Assembly (NCBI RefSeq): GCF_052114085.1 | Contig: NZ_JBFREB010000001.1 | Span: 930,001 to 994,000, forward strand | Length of the DNA stretch: 64,000 nt | Reading direction: 5' to 3' | Origin: Leifsonia sp052114085 | Lineage (GTDB): Bacteria; Actinomycetota; Actinomycetes; Actinomycetales; Microbacteriaceae | In this document: in pieces, positions 40,550 through 50,106 of the stretch | Layout of the letters: the number at the start of each line of letters is the position of its first letter | How positions within the stretch are numbered: position 1 is the first letter of the stretch | The notes under the pieces: generated by a model | Databases searched by the model: none | What the model saw: the letters and a program-made list of their open reading frames with translations, nothing else | What the model was told of the DNA's origin: nothing | Translations under genes and position numbers: made by a program

Positions 40550-41119
40550 ATGTCCAACTCATTCCCCTCGGGCTCGTTCCCCACTGGCGGGTTCGGTGCC
40601 CGCATGGATCCCGACACCATGTGGCAGGCGTTCGAGCAACTGCGCTCGACGTTCGAGAAGAAGGTCGGCTCCCGGATGGGCCGTGGCGACGTGCGCGCGG
40701 CCGTGCTCTCCCTGCTCACCGAGAAGCCGATGCACGGCTACCAGATCATCCGCGAGATCGAGGAGCGCAGCGGCGGCAGCTGGAAACCGAGCGCCGGGTC
40801 GGTCTATCCCACGCTCCAACTCCTCGCCGACGAAGGTCTCATCACCGCGGAGGAGTCGAACGGCCGCAAGACCTATGCGCTGACCGACGCCGGGCGCGAG
40901 GTCGCGGCGAGTGAGGCATCCGCCCCGTGGCAGACGGAGGGCACGACCGGCGAGCGCCGCACCACGACGAGCCCCGGCGCGCTGCCGAAGGCCGGCGTCG
41001 AGCTGGCCCAGGCGGCGGCACAGGTGCACCGCACCGGAACGCCCCAGCAGGTGCAGGAGGCGGTGACCGTGCTCGAGGAGGCGCGGCGCCGGCTGTACTC
41101 GATCCTCGCCGAGGGCTGA
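40550..41119 (+). CDS. PadR-family transcriptional regulator
   Basis: A 189-residue PadR regulator. The winged helix spans residues about 45-115 (VLSLLTEKPMHGYQIIREIEER, SAGSVYPTLQLLADEGLI), followed by a C-terminal helical dimerisation part. The first 40 residues are a low-complexity extension. AGGAGG lies seven bases before ATG 40550. The operator at 40508-40533 suggests self-repression together with the ABC1 kinase gene, which starts five bases after its stop. Confidence 0.9.
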   Translation: MSNSFPSGSFPTGGFGARMDPDTMWQAFEQLRSTFEKKVGSRMGRGDVRAAVLSLLTEKPMHGYQIIREIEERSGGSWKPSAGSVYPTLQLLADEGLITAEESNGRKTYALTDAGREVAASEASAPWQTEGTTGERRTTTSPGALPKAGVELAQAAAQVHRTGTPQQVQEAVTVLEEARRRLYSILAEG

Positions 41120-41124
41120 GGCGG

Positions 41125-42837
41125 GTGACGTCGGAGTCGGGCGTCGCCGCGGCTCGGCCCGCGGTGACGCCGGCCACCCGCGCGCGCTACCGCCGCATCC
41201 TGCGCTTCGCCGGCTGGAACCTGGCCGTCACCTGGTGGTACGAGCTGTTCCTCCCGCGCATCGGTCTCGCCGGCGTCGCCGCGCGGACGCGGTCACGGCG
41301 GATGCGGCGATTCGCGCAACGGTTCCATGTGCTCGCGGTCGACCTCGGCGGTCTCATGATCAAGGTCGGGCAGTTCATGTCGTCCCGGCTCGACGTGCTG
41401 CCTCCCGAGATCACCAGCGAGCTGGCGGGGCTGCAGGACGAGGTGCCGGCCGTCCCGTTCCCGGCGATCCGGGCGCTCGCCGAGTCCGAGCTGGGCGTTC
41501 CGCTCGAGCAGGCGTTCGCATCCATCGACGCGGTGCCGGTGGCGGCCGCCTCGCTCGGGCAGGCCCACCGGGCGACGCTCACCGCGCAGACGGCCGAGCA
41601 CACCGGTCTGGTCGGTGTCGTCCTGAAGGTGCAGCGCCCCGGTATCGACGCGATCGTGGATGTGGACCTCGCCGCCCTGCGCCGTGTCGGCCGCTGGCTC
41701 AGTCACGTCCGGCTGGTGTCCGACCGGGTGGACGCACCGGCGCTCGTCGAGGAGTTCGCCCGGACCAGCCTCGAAGAGATCGACTACCTGCACGAGGCCG
41801 CCAATTCGGAGCGGTTCGCCGAGGAGTTCGTCGGCGACGAGCGCGTCGCCGTGCCCTCCGTCGTCTGGGAGCGCACCACCCGCCGCGTCCTCACGCTGCA
41901 GGATGTGACGGCGATCAAGATCACGGACGCCGACGCACTCCGCGCGGCGGGGATCGACCCGGCCGAGGTCGCTCCGGTATTCGCCGAGGTCATGTTCGAC
42001 CAGCTGTTCTCCAACGGCTTCTTCCACGCCGACCCGCACCCCGGCAACATCTTCGTGACGCCGCGGCCGGATGCGACCGAGGGCCGGCCCTGGCACCTCA
42101 CCTTCGTCGACTTCGGCATGATGGGCGAGGTCCCGCCCGGCACGCGCAGCGGCCTCCGCAAGCTGCTGATCGCGGCAGCGTCCCGCGACGGCAAGGGGCT
42201 CGTGGATGCGATCCGCGACATCGGCGTGCTCCTCCCGAGCGCCGACACGGCCGAGCTCGAGCGGGCGATGACGCACCTGTTCGGCCGGTTCGGCGGCATG
42301 GGGTTCGCCGAGCTGCGGGAGGTCGACCCGCGCGAGTTCCGCGAGTTCGCTACCGAGTTCGGCGACGTGGTCCGGTCGTTGCCGTTCCAGCTGCCGGAGA
42401 ACTTCCTGCTCATCATCCGGGCGATGTCGCTCACGTCGGGTGTGTGCAGCGCGCTCGATCCGTCGTTCAACCTGTGGGACTCGGTCGAGCCGTACGCGGC
42501 GCAGCTGATCCGGGATGAGCGCGGCAACGTCATCCAGGACGTCGCCCAGCAGGCGCTCGAGATCGCCGGGCTCGCCGTGAGGTTGCCGAAGCGGCTGGAC
42601 GCGCTGGTGACGCGGGTCGAGGACGGCTCGGTCGCGGTCACGTCGCCGCGGCTGGAGCAGCGCGTCGGACGGCTGGAACGCACAGCGCGGCGGCTGGTGG
42701 CTGCCGTCGTGTTCGGCGGCGCGATCATCGCCGGCGCGATCGTGCACACGGGCGACGCGGTGCTCGGGAGTGTGATCATGATCGCGTCGGTGATTCCACT
42801 GGGGTTCGCGGTGTTCGCCGGGCGGCGCGGCAGCTGA
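41125..42837 (+). CDS. ABC1/UbiB-family atypical kinase
   Basis: A 570-residue protein of the ABC1/ADCK/UbiB family. The family KxGQ motif is IKVGQFMSSR, followed by an Ala-rich loop (VAAASLGQAHRA), VVLKVQRPG (Lys), HADPHPGNIF and VDFGMMG (metal-binding Asp). Two C-terminal membrane helices (about 520-565) match the UbiB layout. Members are membrane ATPases linked to isoprenoid lipid or quinone metabolism. The GTG start at 41125 is close after PadR. Confidence 0.88.
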   Translation: MTSESGVAAARPAVTPATRARYRRILRFAGWNLAVTWWYELFLPRIGLAGVAARTRSRRMRRFAQRFHVLAVDLGGLMIKVGQFMSSRLDVLPPEITSELAGLQDEVPAVPFPAIRALAESELGVPLEQAFASIDAVPVAAASLGQAHRATLTAQTAEHTGLVGVVLKVQRPGIDAIVDVDLAALRRVGRWLSHVRLVSDRVDAPALVEEFARTSLEEIDYLHEAANSERFAEEFVGDERVAVPSVVWERTTRRVLTLQDVTAIKITDADALRAAGIDPAEVAPVFAEVMFDQLFSNGFFHADPHPGNIFVTPRPDATEGRPWHLTFVDFGMMGEVPPGTRSGLRKLLIAAASRDGKGLVDAIRDIGVLLPSADTAELERAMTHLFGRFGGMGFAELREVDPREFREFATEFGDVVRSLPFQLPENFLLIIRAMSLTSGVCSALDPSFNLWDSVEPYAAQLIRDERGNVIQDVAQQALEIAGLAVRLPKRLDALVTRVEDGSVAVTSPRLEQRVGRLERTARRLVAAVVFGGAIIAGAIVHTGDAVLGSVIMIASVIPLGFAVFAGRRGS

Positions 42838-42875
42838 GGCGGAATACTCCCTGATCCCGTTGCGTTTCATCAGGC

Positions 42876-43256
42876 ATGGCAACCACCGAGATCACCTCGA
42901 CCAACCACGACCAGACCGTCTCCGACGGCATCGTGCTGCTCGACTTCTGGGCCGACTGGTGCGGCCCGTGTCACATGTTCGCCCCCGTCTTCGAGAAGGC
43001 GTCCGAGCAGCACACCGACGTCACGTTCGGCAAGATCGACACGGAGGCGCAGCAGGCGCTCGCCGCGTCGTACGGCATCCAGTCCATCCCGACCCTCGTC
43101 GCCTACCGCGACGGCATCCCCCTGTTCTCGCAGGCCGGCGCACTGCCGGGCGAGGCGGTGGAGGACCTCATCGCGCAGATCCGCGAACTCGACATGACCG
43201 AGGTGCGGAAGCAGTACGACGAGCTGAAGGCAGCGGCCGAGCAGCAGCAGAGCTGA
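42876..43256 (+). CDS. Thioredoxin
   Basis: A 126-residue thioredoxin with the WCGPC active site (Cys29, Cys32) and cis-proline segment SIPTL. The C-terminal 20 residues form an extra charged helix. It reduces disulfides in the cytoplasm. ATG 42876 lies 38 bases after the ABC1 kinase stop. Confidence 0.92.
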   Translation: MATTEITSTNHDQTVSDGIVLLDFWADWCGPCHMFAPVFEKASEQHTDVTFGKIDTEAQQALAASYGIQSIPTLVAYRDGIPLFSQAGALPGEAVEDLIAQIRELDMTEVRKQYDELKAAAEQQQS

Positions 43257-43285
43257 GTGCGGTCACGCACCAGGGCGCGGGCCCG

Positions 43286-43609
43286 TCATTCGACGGGTGC
43301 CGCGCCTTTCTCGTTCCCGGTGACAACGCGGTCGGGCACGGGTGCAAGCAGCCGGCGCACGTAGGCCATGACGACCGACGCGCCGATCAGTGCGACGCCG
43401 AGCGGCGGGACGATCTGAGTGATCAGTTGCACGATATACGCCAACCCGGTCAACAGACCCTGGTCGACACCGTTAGCGCCACTGACGGCCGGCATCATCC
43501 CGTACGCCAGGCGAGGCAATACCGTGGTGGCCAGCAGCCCACCCACTGTCAGGCCGATTCCCCACCACAGCACGACCTGCGGTCGCAGCTTCGACTCGAT
43601 CACGGACAT
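43286..43609 (-). CDS. Small membrane protein
   Basis: A 107-residue protein with two membrane segments (about residues 12-34 and 52-84, the second possibly two helices). No family recognised. It is convergent with thioredoxin, and its neighbour upstream is the LacI gene on the same strand. A GGGG stretch precedes ATG 43609. Confidence 0.65.
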   Translation of the reverse strand: MSVIESKLRPQVVLWWGIGLTVGGLLATTVLPRLAYGMMPAVSGANGVDQGLLTGLAYIVQLITQIVPPLGVALIGASVVMAYVRRLLAPVPDRVVTGNEKGAAPVE

Positions 43610-43761
43610 CCCCCTTCGTCACGGTCCTAGGGCGATGCTAGGGCTGATGAAGGAAAACGTGGCCGACTTCTCCTTCGATTGGCAGTCTCGCAGGAGATTC
43701 GGCCGGAATCCGTTCGAATCTCCTTCCCGAGCGGGGAGGGATGCGCGCGCGTGGGGAGGCG

Positions 43762-44790
43762 TCAGGCGCGGGACGGCGCGGGATGCGCGCCGCTGCTCTC
43801 GCGCGCGACGAGCGCGGGCTGGAACTCGACGTGCACCGGCGGGGCGTCCGGCTGGGCGGTGAGCTGAAGCAGCAGGTCCATCGCGGTCGAGCCGATCTCG
43901 TGGCTGGGCTGGCGGATGGAGGAGAGCGGCACAACGGCCGCCGACGCGAAGGCGATGTCGTCGTAGCCGATTAGCGCGACGTCCTCAGGTACCCGGATGC
44001 CCGCCTGGAGCAGACTCTGCAGCAAACCGATCGCGACCAGATCGTTGGCGGCGAAGACGGCGTCCGGCCGGTCGTCCGGCGCCCGCGAAGCGAGCGCGGC
44101 GCCGACGCGCTGCCCGCCCTCGATGGTGAGGTTCTCGGTCTCCAGCTTCTCGATCACGTTGCCGGGACGCGATGACGTCAGCTCTTCGGCCGCTCCGCGG
44201 TAGCGGTCGGCGACCTGCTCGATGGCGAACGGTCCGCCCGCGAAGGCGATACGGCCGAACCCCCGCTCGATCAGGTGCGCCACCGCGAGGCGGCCGCCGG
44301 CCACGTCGTCGACGGCGACGGAGCTGAACGAGCGGTCGAGGCTGGTCCGGTCGACCAGTACCGAGGGGATGCCGCGCTCGCGCAGCCGGTGGAGGCGCGG
44401 GATGGCGTCGCCGACGGGGGAGATGAGGACACCGCGGATGCGCTCCTGCTCGAACATGTCCAGGTAACCGGCCTCGCGCTGCTCGTTCTCGTCCGAGTTG
44501 CCGACCAGCACCGAGAGACCGTCGCGCGCCGCCCGGTCTTCGGCGCCGCGGATGAGGGATGCGAAGAACGGGTTGCCGACGTCGAGCACGACCATGCCGA
44601 TCCCGGTGCCCTGGCCCATCCGGAGCTGGCGGGCGGCGTTGTTGCGCACGAAGCCGAGTTCGGTGATCGCGGTCTGCACGCGCTGCAGCACGGCGTCGGA
44701 AACCCGCTCCGGGCGGTTCAGCACATTGGAGACGGTCCCGACCGAGACGCCGGCGAGCGCGGCGACGTCTTTGACGCTGGCGGACGGCAT
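43762..44790 (-). CDS. LacI-family regulator of the rhamnose genes
   Basis: A 342-residue LacI repressor. The N-terminal helix-turn-helix (VKDVAALAGVSVGTVSNVLN) and hinge helix are followed by a periplasmic-binding-like sensor domain with VFAANDLVAIGLLQ and GYDDIAFA. AGGAG precedes ATG 44790. It is divergent from the rhamnose transport operon, with palindromes between them, so it most likely represses that operon until rhamnose or a derivative binds. Confidence 0.92.
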   Translation of the reverse strand: MPSASVKDVAALAGVSVGTVSNVLNRPERVSDAVLQRVQTAITELGFVRNNAARQLRMGQGTGIGMVVLDVGNPFFASLIRGAEDRAARDGLSVLVGNSDENEQREAGYLDMFEQERIRGVLISPVGDAIPRLHRLRERGIPSVLVDRTSLDRSFSSVAVDDVAGGRLAVAHLIERGFGRIAFAGGPFAIEQVADRYRGAAEELTSSRPGNVIEKLETENLTIEGGQRVGAALASRAPDDRPDAVFAANDLVAIGLLQSLLQAGIRVPEDVALIGYDDIAFASAAVVPLSSIRQPSHEIGSTAMDLLLQLTAQPDAPPVHVEFQPALVARESSGAHPAPSRA

Positions 44791-44800
44791 GGGGCTCCTT

Positions 44801-44822
44801 TATTCGAGGCAGTGCCTGAATA
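44801..44822 (-). promoter_or_regulatory. Inverted repeat upstream of the LacI gene
   Basis: TATTC-G-AGGCA-G-TGCCT-GAATA: ten paired bases with one bulge, 11 bases before the LacI start. Possible autoregulatory site. Confidence 0.4.
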
Positions 44823-44914
44823 GTACCCACGTTTCACCAGATGCAGAGAGTGATCCCCACAAAGACTTGACGCGCCCCCGTCGGTTCTGGCATGGTCATT
44901 TCAACGATTCAAAT

Positions 44915-44926
44915 TGAAACGGTTCA
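44915..44926 (+). promoter_or_regulatory. LacI-type operator of the rhamnose operon
   Basis: TGAAACGGTTCA is a perfect 12-base dyad with the central CG typical of LacI-family operators, 31 bases before the ATPase start. A second dyad TTCAAATTGAA (44908-44918) overlaps its left side. Confidence 0.65.
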
Positions 44927-44956
44927 CACCTCAATGCGGAGATTACGTTCACGACA

Positions 44957-46489
44957 ATGACGTCCCCAGCAACTTCCGCCCCTGGCGGCCCGCCGGTCCT
45001 CGAACTCCGGGGCGTGGCCAAGGCGTTCGGCCAGGTCATCGCCCTCAGCCGGGCCGACCTCGTCGTCGAGCAAGCGACCATCCATGCGCTCGTCGGTGAG
45101 AACGGCGCGGGCAAGTCCACGCTCGTCAAGATCGTCGCCGGACTGTACCAGCGCGACAGCGGCGACATGCGGTTCCGCGGCGAGACCGTCGACTTCACGA
45201 CGACGGCCGAGGCGAAGAGCGCGGGCATCGCGGTGATCTACCAGGAGCCGACCCTGTTCCCCGACCTGTCGGTCACCGAGAACATCTTCATGGGCCGGCA
45301 ACCCACCGACCGGCTCGGACGGATCGATCGCAAGGCGATGGGCGTCGAGGCGAGAGACATCTTCCGGCGCCTCGGCGTCCACATCGATCCGGACCGCCTC
45401 GCCGAAGGTCTCTCGATCGCCGACCAGCAGCTCATCGAAATCGCCAAGGCCATCTCTCTGGATGCGCGCCTCCTGATCATGGACGAGCCGACCGCTGCCC
45501 TCTCCGGCGTCGAGGTCGAGCGCCTCTTCGCTGTGGCTCGCAGCCTCCGAGACGAGGGCCGTGGCATCGTCTTCATCTCGCATCGCTTCGATGAGGTCTT
45601 CTCGCTCTGCGACACGATCACGGTCATGCGCGACGGCGCCTACGTCTCCACCGACAGCACCGTCGACGTCACCGAGGACGAGATCGTGCGCCGCATGGTC
45701 GGCCGGGATGTCACCGACCTGTTCCCCAAGCAGGAGACGACGATCGGCGAACCGCGGCTCGTCGTCGAGCACCTGACCTCGCCCGGTGTCTTCCACGACG
45801 TCAGCTTCACGGTGCGCTCCGGTGAGATCGTGGCGCTCGCCGGGCTCGTGGGCGCCGGCCGCAGCGAGATCGCGCGTGCGGTGTTCGGCGTCGACGGCTA
45901 CGACACCGGCAGTGTCCGCGTCGAGGGGCGGACGGTGCCCAAGCGCCGGCCGACCGCGGCGATGGCCGCCGGCCTCGCGCTCGTCCCGGAGGACCGCCGC
46001 AAGCAGGGCCTGGTGCTGGAGGAGTCCGTCGCGCGCAACAGCACGCTGGCGATCCGCACCAAGCTGTCCACGCTCGGGTTCATCCGCAGCGCCTCCGAGA
46101 ACACCGCCGCCCGCGTATGGGCGAGCCGCCTCCAGCTGAAGACCAACGCCCTCGACACGCTCGTCGGGACGCTCTCCGGCGGCAACCAGCAGAAGGTCGT
46201 TCTGGGCAAGTGGCTGTCGACCGACCCGCGCGTGCTCATCATCGACGAGCCCACCCGCGGCATCGACGTCGGCACCAAGGCCGAGGTCCACCGGCTGCTC
46301 TCGGAGCTGGCCGGCCGCGGCATGGCCATCCTCATGATCTCGTCCGAGCTGCCCGAGGTGCTCGGCATGGCGGACCGCGTGCTCGTCATCCGCGAGGGTC
46401 GCATCACCGCCGAGCTGGACCGCTCCGTCGCCGACGCCGAGAACGTCATGTTCGCGGCCACCCACGCTTCCGAGGAGGCCGCCCGATGA
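44957..46489 (+). CDS. Sugar ABC transporter ATPase (CUT2), rhamnose import
   Basis: A 510-residue tandem ATPase of the RbsA type. The first domain has Walker A GENGAGKST, Walker B LLIMDEPTAALS and a degenerate LSIADQQ signature. The second has LSGGNQQKVVLGKWL and VLIIDEPTRGIDVG. It powers import by the two permeases and binding protein that follow. The gene set (mutarotase, isomerase, aldolase, kinase) assigns the sugar as L-rhamnose. Confidence 0.9.
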   Translation: MTSPATSAPGGPPVLELRGVAKAFGQVIALSRADLVVEQATIHALVGENGAGKSTLVKIVAGLYQRDSGDMRFRGETVDFTTTAEAKSAGIAVIYQEPTLFPDLSVTENIFMGRQPTDRLGRIDRKAMGVEARDIFRRLGVHIDPDRLAEGLSIADQQLIEIAKAISLDARLLIMDEPTAALSGVEVERLFAVARSLRDEGRGIVFISHRFDEVFSLCDTITVMRDGAYVSTDSTVDVTEDEIVRRMVGRDVTDLFPKQETTIGEPRLVVEHLTSPGVFHDVSFTVRSGEIVALAGLVGAGRSEIARAVFGVDGYDTGSVRVEGRTVPKRRPTAAMAAGLALVPEDRRKQGLVLEESVARNSTLAIRTKLSTLGFIRSASENTAARVWASRLQLKTNALDTLVGTLSGGNQQKVVLGKWLSTDPRVLIIDEPTRGIDVGTKAEVHRLLSELAGRGMAILMISSELPEVLGMADRVLVIREGRITAELDRSVADAENVMFAATHASEEAAR

Positions 46490-47523
46490 CGACACCCGCC
46501 CTCACCCCCGAGAAGACGCCCAACGCGGGAGTCCGGATCGCCCGCTCGTTCGTCCGGGCGCGCGAGACCGGCATCCTGCTCGCGATCCTCGTGGTCATCG
46601 CGGTGACCACGGCGATCAACCCGTCGTTCCTGTTCAGCGCCGACGGCTGGCGCGACCTGCTGCTCACCCCGGCCATCCTGGCGCTCGTCGCCATCGGGCA
46701 GGCGATCGTGATCATCACCCGCAACGTCGACCTGTCGGTCGGCTCGGTCGTGGGGCTGACCGCCTACCTGACGGGTCGGCTGTTCGCCGACATCCCGGGC
46801 ATCCCGATCATCGCCGTCTTCGTCATCGGCGCGCTCGCCGGCGCGGTGCTGGGACTCGTGAACGGCGCGCTCGTCGCGTTCGGCAAGGTGCCGGCGCTGG
46901 TCATCACCCTCGGAACGCTCTACGCGTTCCGAGGCATCGACGTTCTGTGGGCCGGCAGCAACCGCATCAATGCGAGCGACATGCCCTCCGACTTCCTCGG
47001 GCTCGGGACGGGCTCGTTCCTCTCGATCCCGTATCTCACCATCTTGGCGGTGATCGTCATGCTCGTCGCCGGCTGGTTCCTGAGGAACCGGCGCGGTGGC
47101 CGCGAGCTGTACGCGATCGGATCGGATCCGGCGGCGGCTGAGCTGTACGGACTCAAGGTGACGCGCCGCATCCTCACCGCGTTCGTCCTCTCCGGCGCGA
47201 CCGCCGGCCTCGCCGGAGTGCTGTTCGTCGCACGCTACGGCACGGTCAGTTCGCAGACCGGAACCGGCCTCGAACTGCAGGCGGTCGGAGCGGCCGTCAT
47301 CGGTGGTGTCGCCATCTTCGGCGGGAGCGGGTCGGTGTACGGCGCCGTGCTCGGCGCGGTGCTGCTGCTGACCATCAACCGGGCGCTGCCCATCCTCGGA
47401 ATCCAGGACTTCTGGCAGCAGGCGGTGGTCGGCGTTCTCATCATCGGAGCAATCGTGCTCGACCGCGTCCTCTCTCTGCGGCTGTCCCGCCGCCTCGTCG
47501 CCGAAAGGGAGGTCGCCGCGTGA
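46486..47523 (+). CDS. Sugar ABC transporter permease (CUT2), rhamnose import
   Basis: A 345-residue permease of the RbsC/RhaP type with eight to ten helices (ITRNVDLSVGSVVGLTAYL and the conserved GAAVIGGVAIFGGSGSVYGA loop). The ATGA overlap with the ATPase gene indicates coupling. Confidence 0.9.
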   Translation: MTTPALTPEKTPNAGVRIARSFVRARETGILLAILVVIAVTTAINPSFLFSADGWRDLLLTPAILALVAIGQAIVIITRNVDLSVGSVVGLTAYLTGRLFADIPGIPIIAVFVIGALAGAVLGLVNGALVAFGKVPALVITLGTLYAFRGIDVLWAGSNRINASDMPSDFLGLGTGSFLSIPYLTILAVIVMLVAGWFLRNRRGGRELYAIGSDPAAAELYGLKVTRRILTAFVLSGATAGLAGVLFVARYGTVSSQTGTGLELQAVGAAVIGGVAIFGGSGSVYGAVLGAVLLLTINRALPILGIQDFWQQAVVGVLIIGAIVLDRVLSLRLSRRLVAEREVAA

Positions 47524-48560
47524 CCGACACCCAGGTGCCCACCACCGCCGCGCCCGCGCGGACCTACCCCGACTACAGCCGCCCGCTCTGGCAGCGCTGG
47601 CTGCTGACCCGCGAGTTCGCCGTGATCGGCGCGCTGATCGTGGTCGCCGTCGTGGCGTCGGCGACCGTGCAGAACTTCGGCACCCCCGTCACTCTCGGCT
47701 TCCTGCTTCTCGATGTGACGCCCATCCTGATGATCGCCCTCCCGATGACCTTCGTCATCGTCACCGGCGAGATCGACCTGTCCGTGGCGAGCACCCTCGG
47801 CCTCAGCAGCGTCCTGCTCGGAGTGCTGACGAAAGCGGGTGTGCCGTTCGAGCTCGCGATGGTGATCTGCCTCGTGGTCGGCCTGGTCTGCGGGGCGGTG
47901 AACGGGTTCCTGGTCACCGTCGTCGGGCTCCCGTCGCTGGCGGTCACCATCGGTACGCTCGCCCTGTTCCGCGGCGTCGCGGTCGGCCTGCTCGGCACGA
48001 CGGCGATCACCGACTTCCCGTTCTTCTGGCAGAACCTCGCTCAGCAGCGCTTCGGTACGTCGGGCATCCCCGTCGTGATGGTGCTCGTCGTGGTGCTCGT
48101 GATCGTCTTCGCGCTGGTGCTGCACGCCACCCCCTACGGTCGCGGGCTGTTCGCCTTGGGTCTCAGCCCCCAGACGGCCGCCTTCTCGGGGGTGAACGTG
48201 GCGCGCACCAAATTCATCGCGTTCATGCTCACCGGGCTGATCTCGGCCCTCGCCGGAATCTATTGGACGCTCCGCTACGGCAGCGCCCGCGGAGACAACG
48301 CCGTCGGGCTCGAGCTCTCGGTCATCGCGGCGGTGCTGCTCGGCGGCGTCTCGATCTTCGGCGGCAAGGGTGCGATGCACGGCGTCGTCGCCGGCGTGCT
48401 CCTCATCGGCGTGCTGCAGAGCGCGCTACGGCTGGCGAACGTCAGCTCCGACGCCATCAACATCATCACCGGCGTCCTCCTCATCCTCTCCGTCCTCTCG
48501 CCGCGCATCCTCGCCTGGGCGCGCGGCTCCCGGGCCCGTCGACGGCGAAGTCAGCCGTAG
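47520..48560 (+). CDS. Sugar ABC transporter permease (CUT2), rhamnose import
   Basis: A 346-residue second permease (FVIVTGEIDLSVASTLGLSS, LLGGVSIFGGKGAMHG). Two non-identical permeases are usual for the RhaSTPQ importer. GTG 47520 overlaps the preceding TGA. Confidence 0.9.
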   Translation: MTDTQVPTTAAPARTYPDYSRPLWQRWLLTREFAVIGALIVVAVVASATVQNFGTPVTLGFLLLDVTPILMIALPMTFVIVTGEIDLSVASTLGLSSVLLGVLTKAGVPFELAMVICLVVGLVCGAVNGFLVTVVGLPSLAVTIGTLALFRGVAVGLLGTTAITDFPFFWQNLAQQRFGTSGIPVVMVLVVVLVIVFALVLHATPYGRGLFALGLSPQTAAFSGVNVARTKFIAFMLTGLISALAGIYWTLRYGSARGDNAVGLELSVIAAVLLGGVSIFGGKGAMHGVVAGVLLIGVLQSALRLANVSSDAINIITGVLLILSVLSPRILAWARGSRARRRRSQP

Positions 48561-48609
48561 TCACCTTCCACCGCACCACCTGCACTCACCCACCCCGAAA
48601 GGAACAACG

Positions 48610-49644
48610 ATGTTGCCCTCCACCTCGCGCCGCACCAAGCGCCTGTTCGCCCTCGGCGCCGGCGTCGTCGCCGTCGCTCTCGCCGTCACCGGCTGCTCGA
48701 GCGGCTCCGGCGGCTCCGGCTCCGGCGACAAGAACTACAAGATCACCTTCCTGCCGAAGAGCCTCGGCAACCCGTACTTCGACACCTCCGACAAGGGCGG
48801 GGAGACCGCAGTCACGTCGTTCAAGGGCACCTACAACCAGGTCGGCCCGACCAGCACGTCGGCGGATGCTCAGGTCAGCTACATCAACACCCTGACGCAG
48901 CAGCAGGTCGGCGCCATCGTGCTCTCGGCCAACGACCCGACGGCCATCGGCAGCGCCCTCACGCAAGCGAAGTCGGCCGGCGTGAAGATCGTGACCTTCG
49001 ACTCCGACACCGATGCGAAGTACCGCGATGTGTTCGTCAACCAGGCCACGGCGGATGGCATCGCCAAGGTCGAGGTCGACACCATCGCCAAGGAGATCGG
49101 CGACAGCGGCGAGGTCGCCATCCTGTCGGCGGCCGCCAACGCGACAAACCAGAACGCCTGGATCGACCTGATGAAGAAGGACCTCGCGAAGAACCACCCC
49201 AACATCAAGCTCGTCGACACCGTCTACGGCAACGACGACGACCAGACCTCGTTCGACAAGACCGCGGCGCTGCTGCAGACGCACCCCGACCTGAAGGGCA
49301 TCATCTCGCCCACCACGGTCGGCATCGCGGCGGCCGCCCGCTATCTGTCCACCTCGGACGCCAAGGGCAAGGTCAAGCTGACCGGCCTCGGCACCCCGAA
49401 CCAGATGCGCGAGTACATCAAGGACGGCACGGTCGACGAGTTCGCACTGTGGAACCCGGAGGATCTGGGCTACCTCGCGGCCTTCGCCGCGAAGGCCCTG
49501 ATCGACGGCGACATCACCGGCAAGAAGGGCGACACCTTCAAGGCAGGCAAGCTCGGCTCGTTCACGGTCGGCGACAAGGGGACCGTGCTCCTCGGCGACC
49601 CGTTCGTGTTCAACAAGGACAACATCGACAAGTTCAACTTCTGA
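48610..49644 (+). CDS. rhaS: Rhamnose-binding lipoprotein
   Basis: A 344-residue periplasmic-binding-protein-like lipoprotein. Lipobox AVTGC (Cys29), Ser/Gly linker, then ITFLPKSLGNPYFDTSDKGG typical of RhaS-type binders. AAGGAAC lies eight bases before ATG 48610. A strong hairpin follows, which probably keeps this gene's expression above that of the enzymes downstream. Confidence 0.88.
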   Translation: MLPSTSRRTKRLFALGAGVVAVALAVTGCSSGSGGSGSGDKNYKITFLPKSLGNPYFDTSDKGGETAVTSFKGTYNQVGPTSTSADAQVSYINTLTQQQVGAIVLSANDPTAIGSALTQAKSAGVKIVTFDSDTDAKYRDVFVNQATADGIAKVEVDTIAKEIGDSGEVAILSAAANATNQNAWIDLMKKDLAKNHPNIKLVDTVYGNDDDQTSFDKTAALLQTHPDLKGIISPTTVGIAAAARYLSTSDAKGKVKLTGLGTPNQMREYIKDGTVDEFALWNPEDLGYLAAFAAKALIDGDITGKKGDTFKAGKLGSFTVGDKGTVLLGDPFVFNKDNIDKFNF

Positions 49645-49677
49645 TCGCGTCCTTGACCATCACGCCCTGACCCCTCA

Positions 49678-49705
49678 CGCCCGGCCGGCTGCGGCCGGCC
49701 GGGCG
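49678..49705 (+). terminator. GC hairpin after the binding protein, partial terminator
   Basis: An 11-base perfect stem (CGCCCGGCCGG with its complement) and short loop between the binding-protein stop and the mutarotase. No T-run. Likely attenuates or protects the upstream message rather than ending the operon. Confidence 0.55.
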
Positions 49706-49731
49706 CCCCCTCCCTCCCGAAGGTGACCACC

Positions 49732-50106
49732 ATGCAACGTGCGTGCTTCCGACTCCATGTCGACACGGCACAGCTCGACGAGTACCGCACGCGGCACGCG
49801 GCGGTCTGGCCCGAGATGCTGACGGCCCTGAAGGAGACGGGATGGGACAACTATTCGCTGTTCCTCAGCCCCGACGGCTGGCTGATCGGCTACGTCGAGG
49901 CGCGGGACGACTATGAATCGGCCCAGCGGCGCATGGACCTCACGGAGGTCAACGCCCGCTGGCAGGCCGAGATGAGCCGGCTGTTCGACGGACTCGACGG
50001 GGCCGCCCCCGATCGGTCCTTCGAGCTGATCCCCGAGATCTTCCATCTCGAGGACCAGCTCGCAGCGATCGACGACATGACACGAAAGGCGCAGGACATT
50101 GACTGA
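49732..50106 (+). CDS. rhaM: L-rhamnose mutarotase
   Basis: A 124-residue enzyme of the RhaM family, interconverting alpha- and beta-L-rhamnose. RACFRLHVDTAQLDEYRTRH and a SLFLSPDGWLIGYVEA core fit. ATG 49732 is favoured over GTG 49723 because CGAAGG lies nine bases before it. Its stop overlaps the start of the isomerase gene. Confidence 0.88.
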   Translation: MQRACFRLHVDTAQLDEYRTRHAAVWPEMLTALKETGWDNYSLFLSPDGWLIGYVEARDDYESAQRRMDLTEVNARWQAEMSRLFDGLDGAAPDRSFELIPEIFHLEDQLAAIDDMTRKAQDID

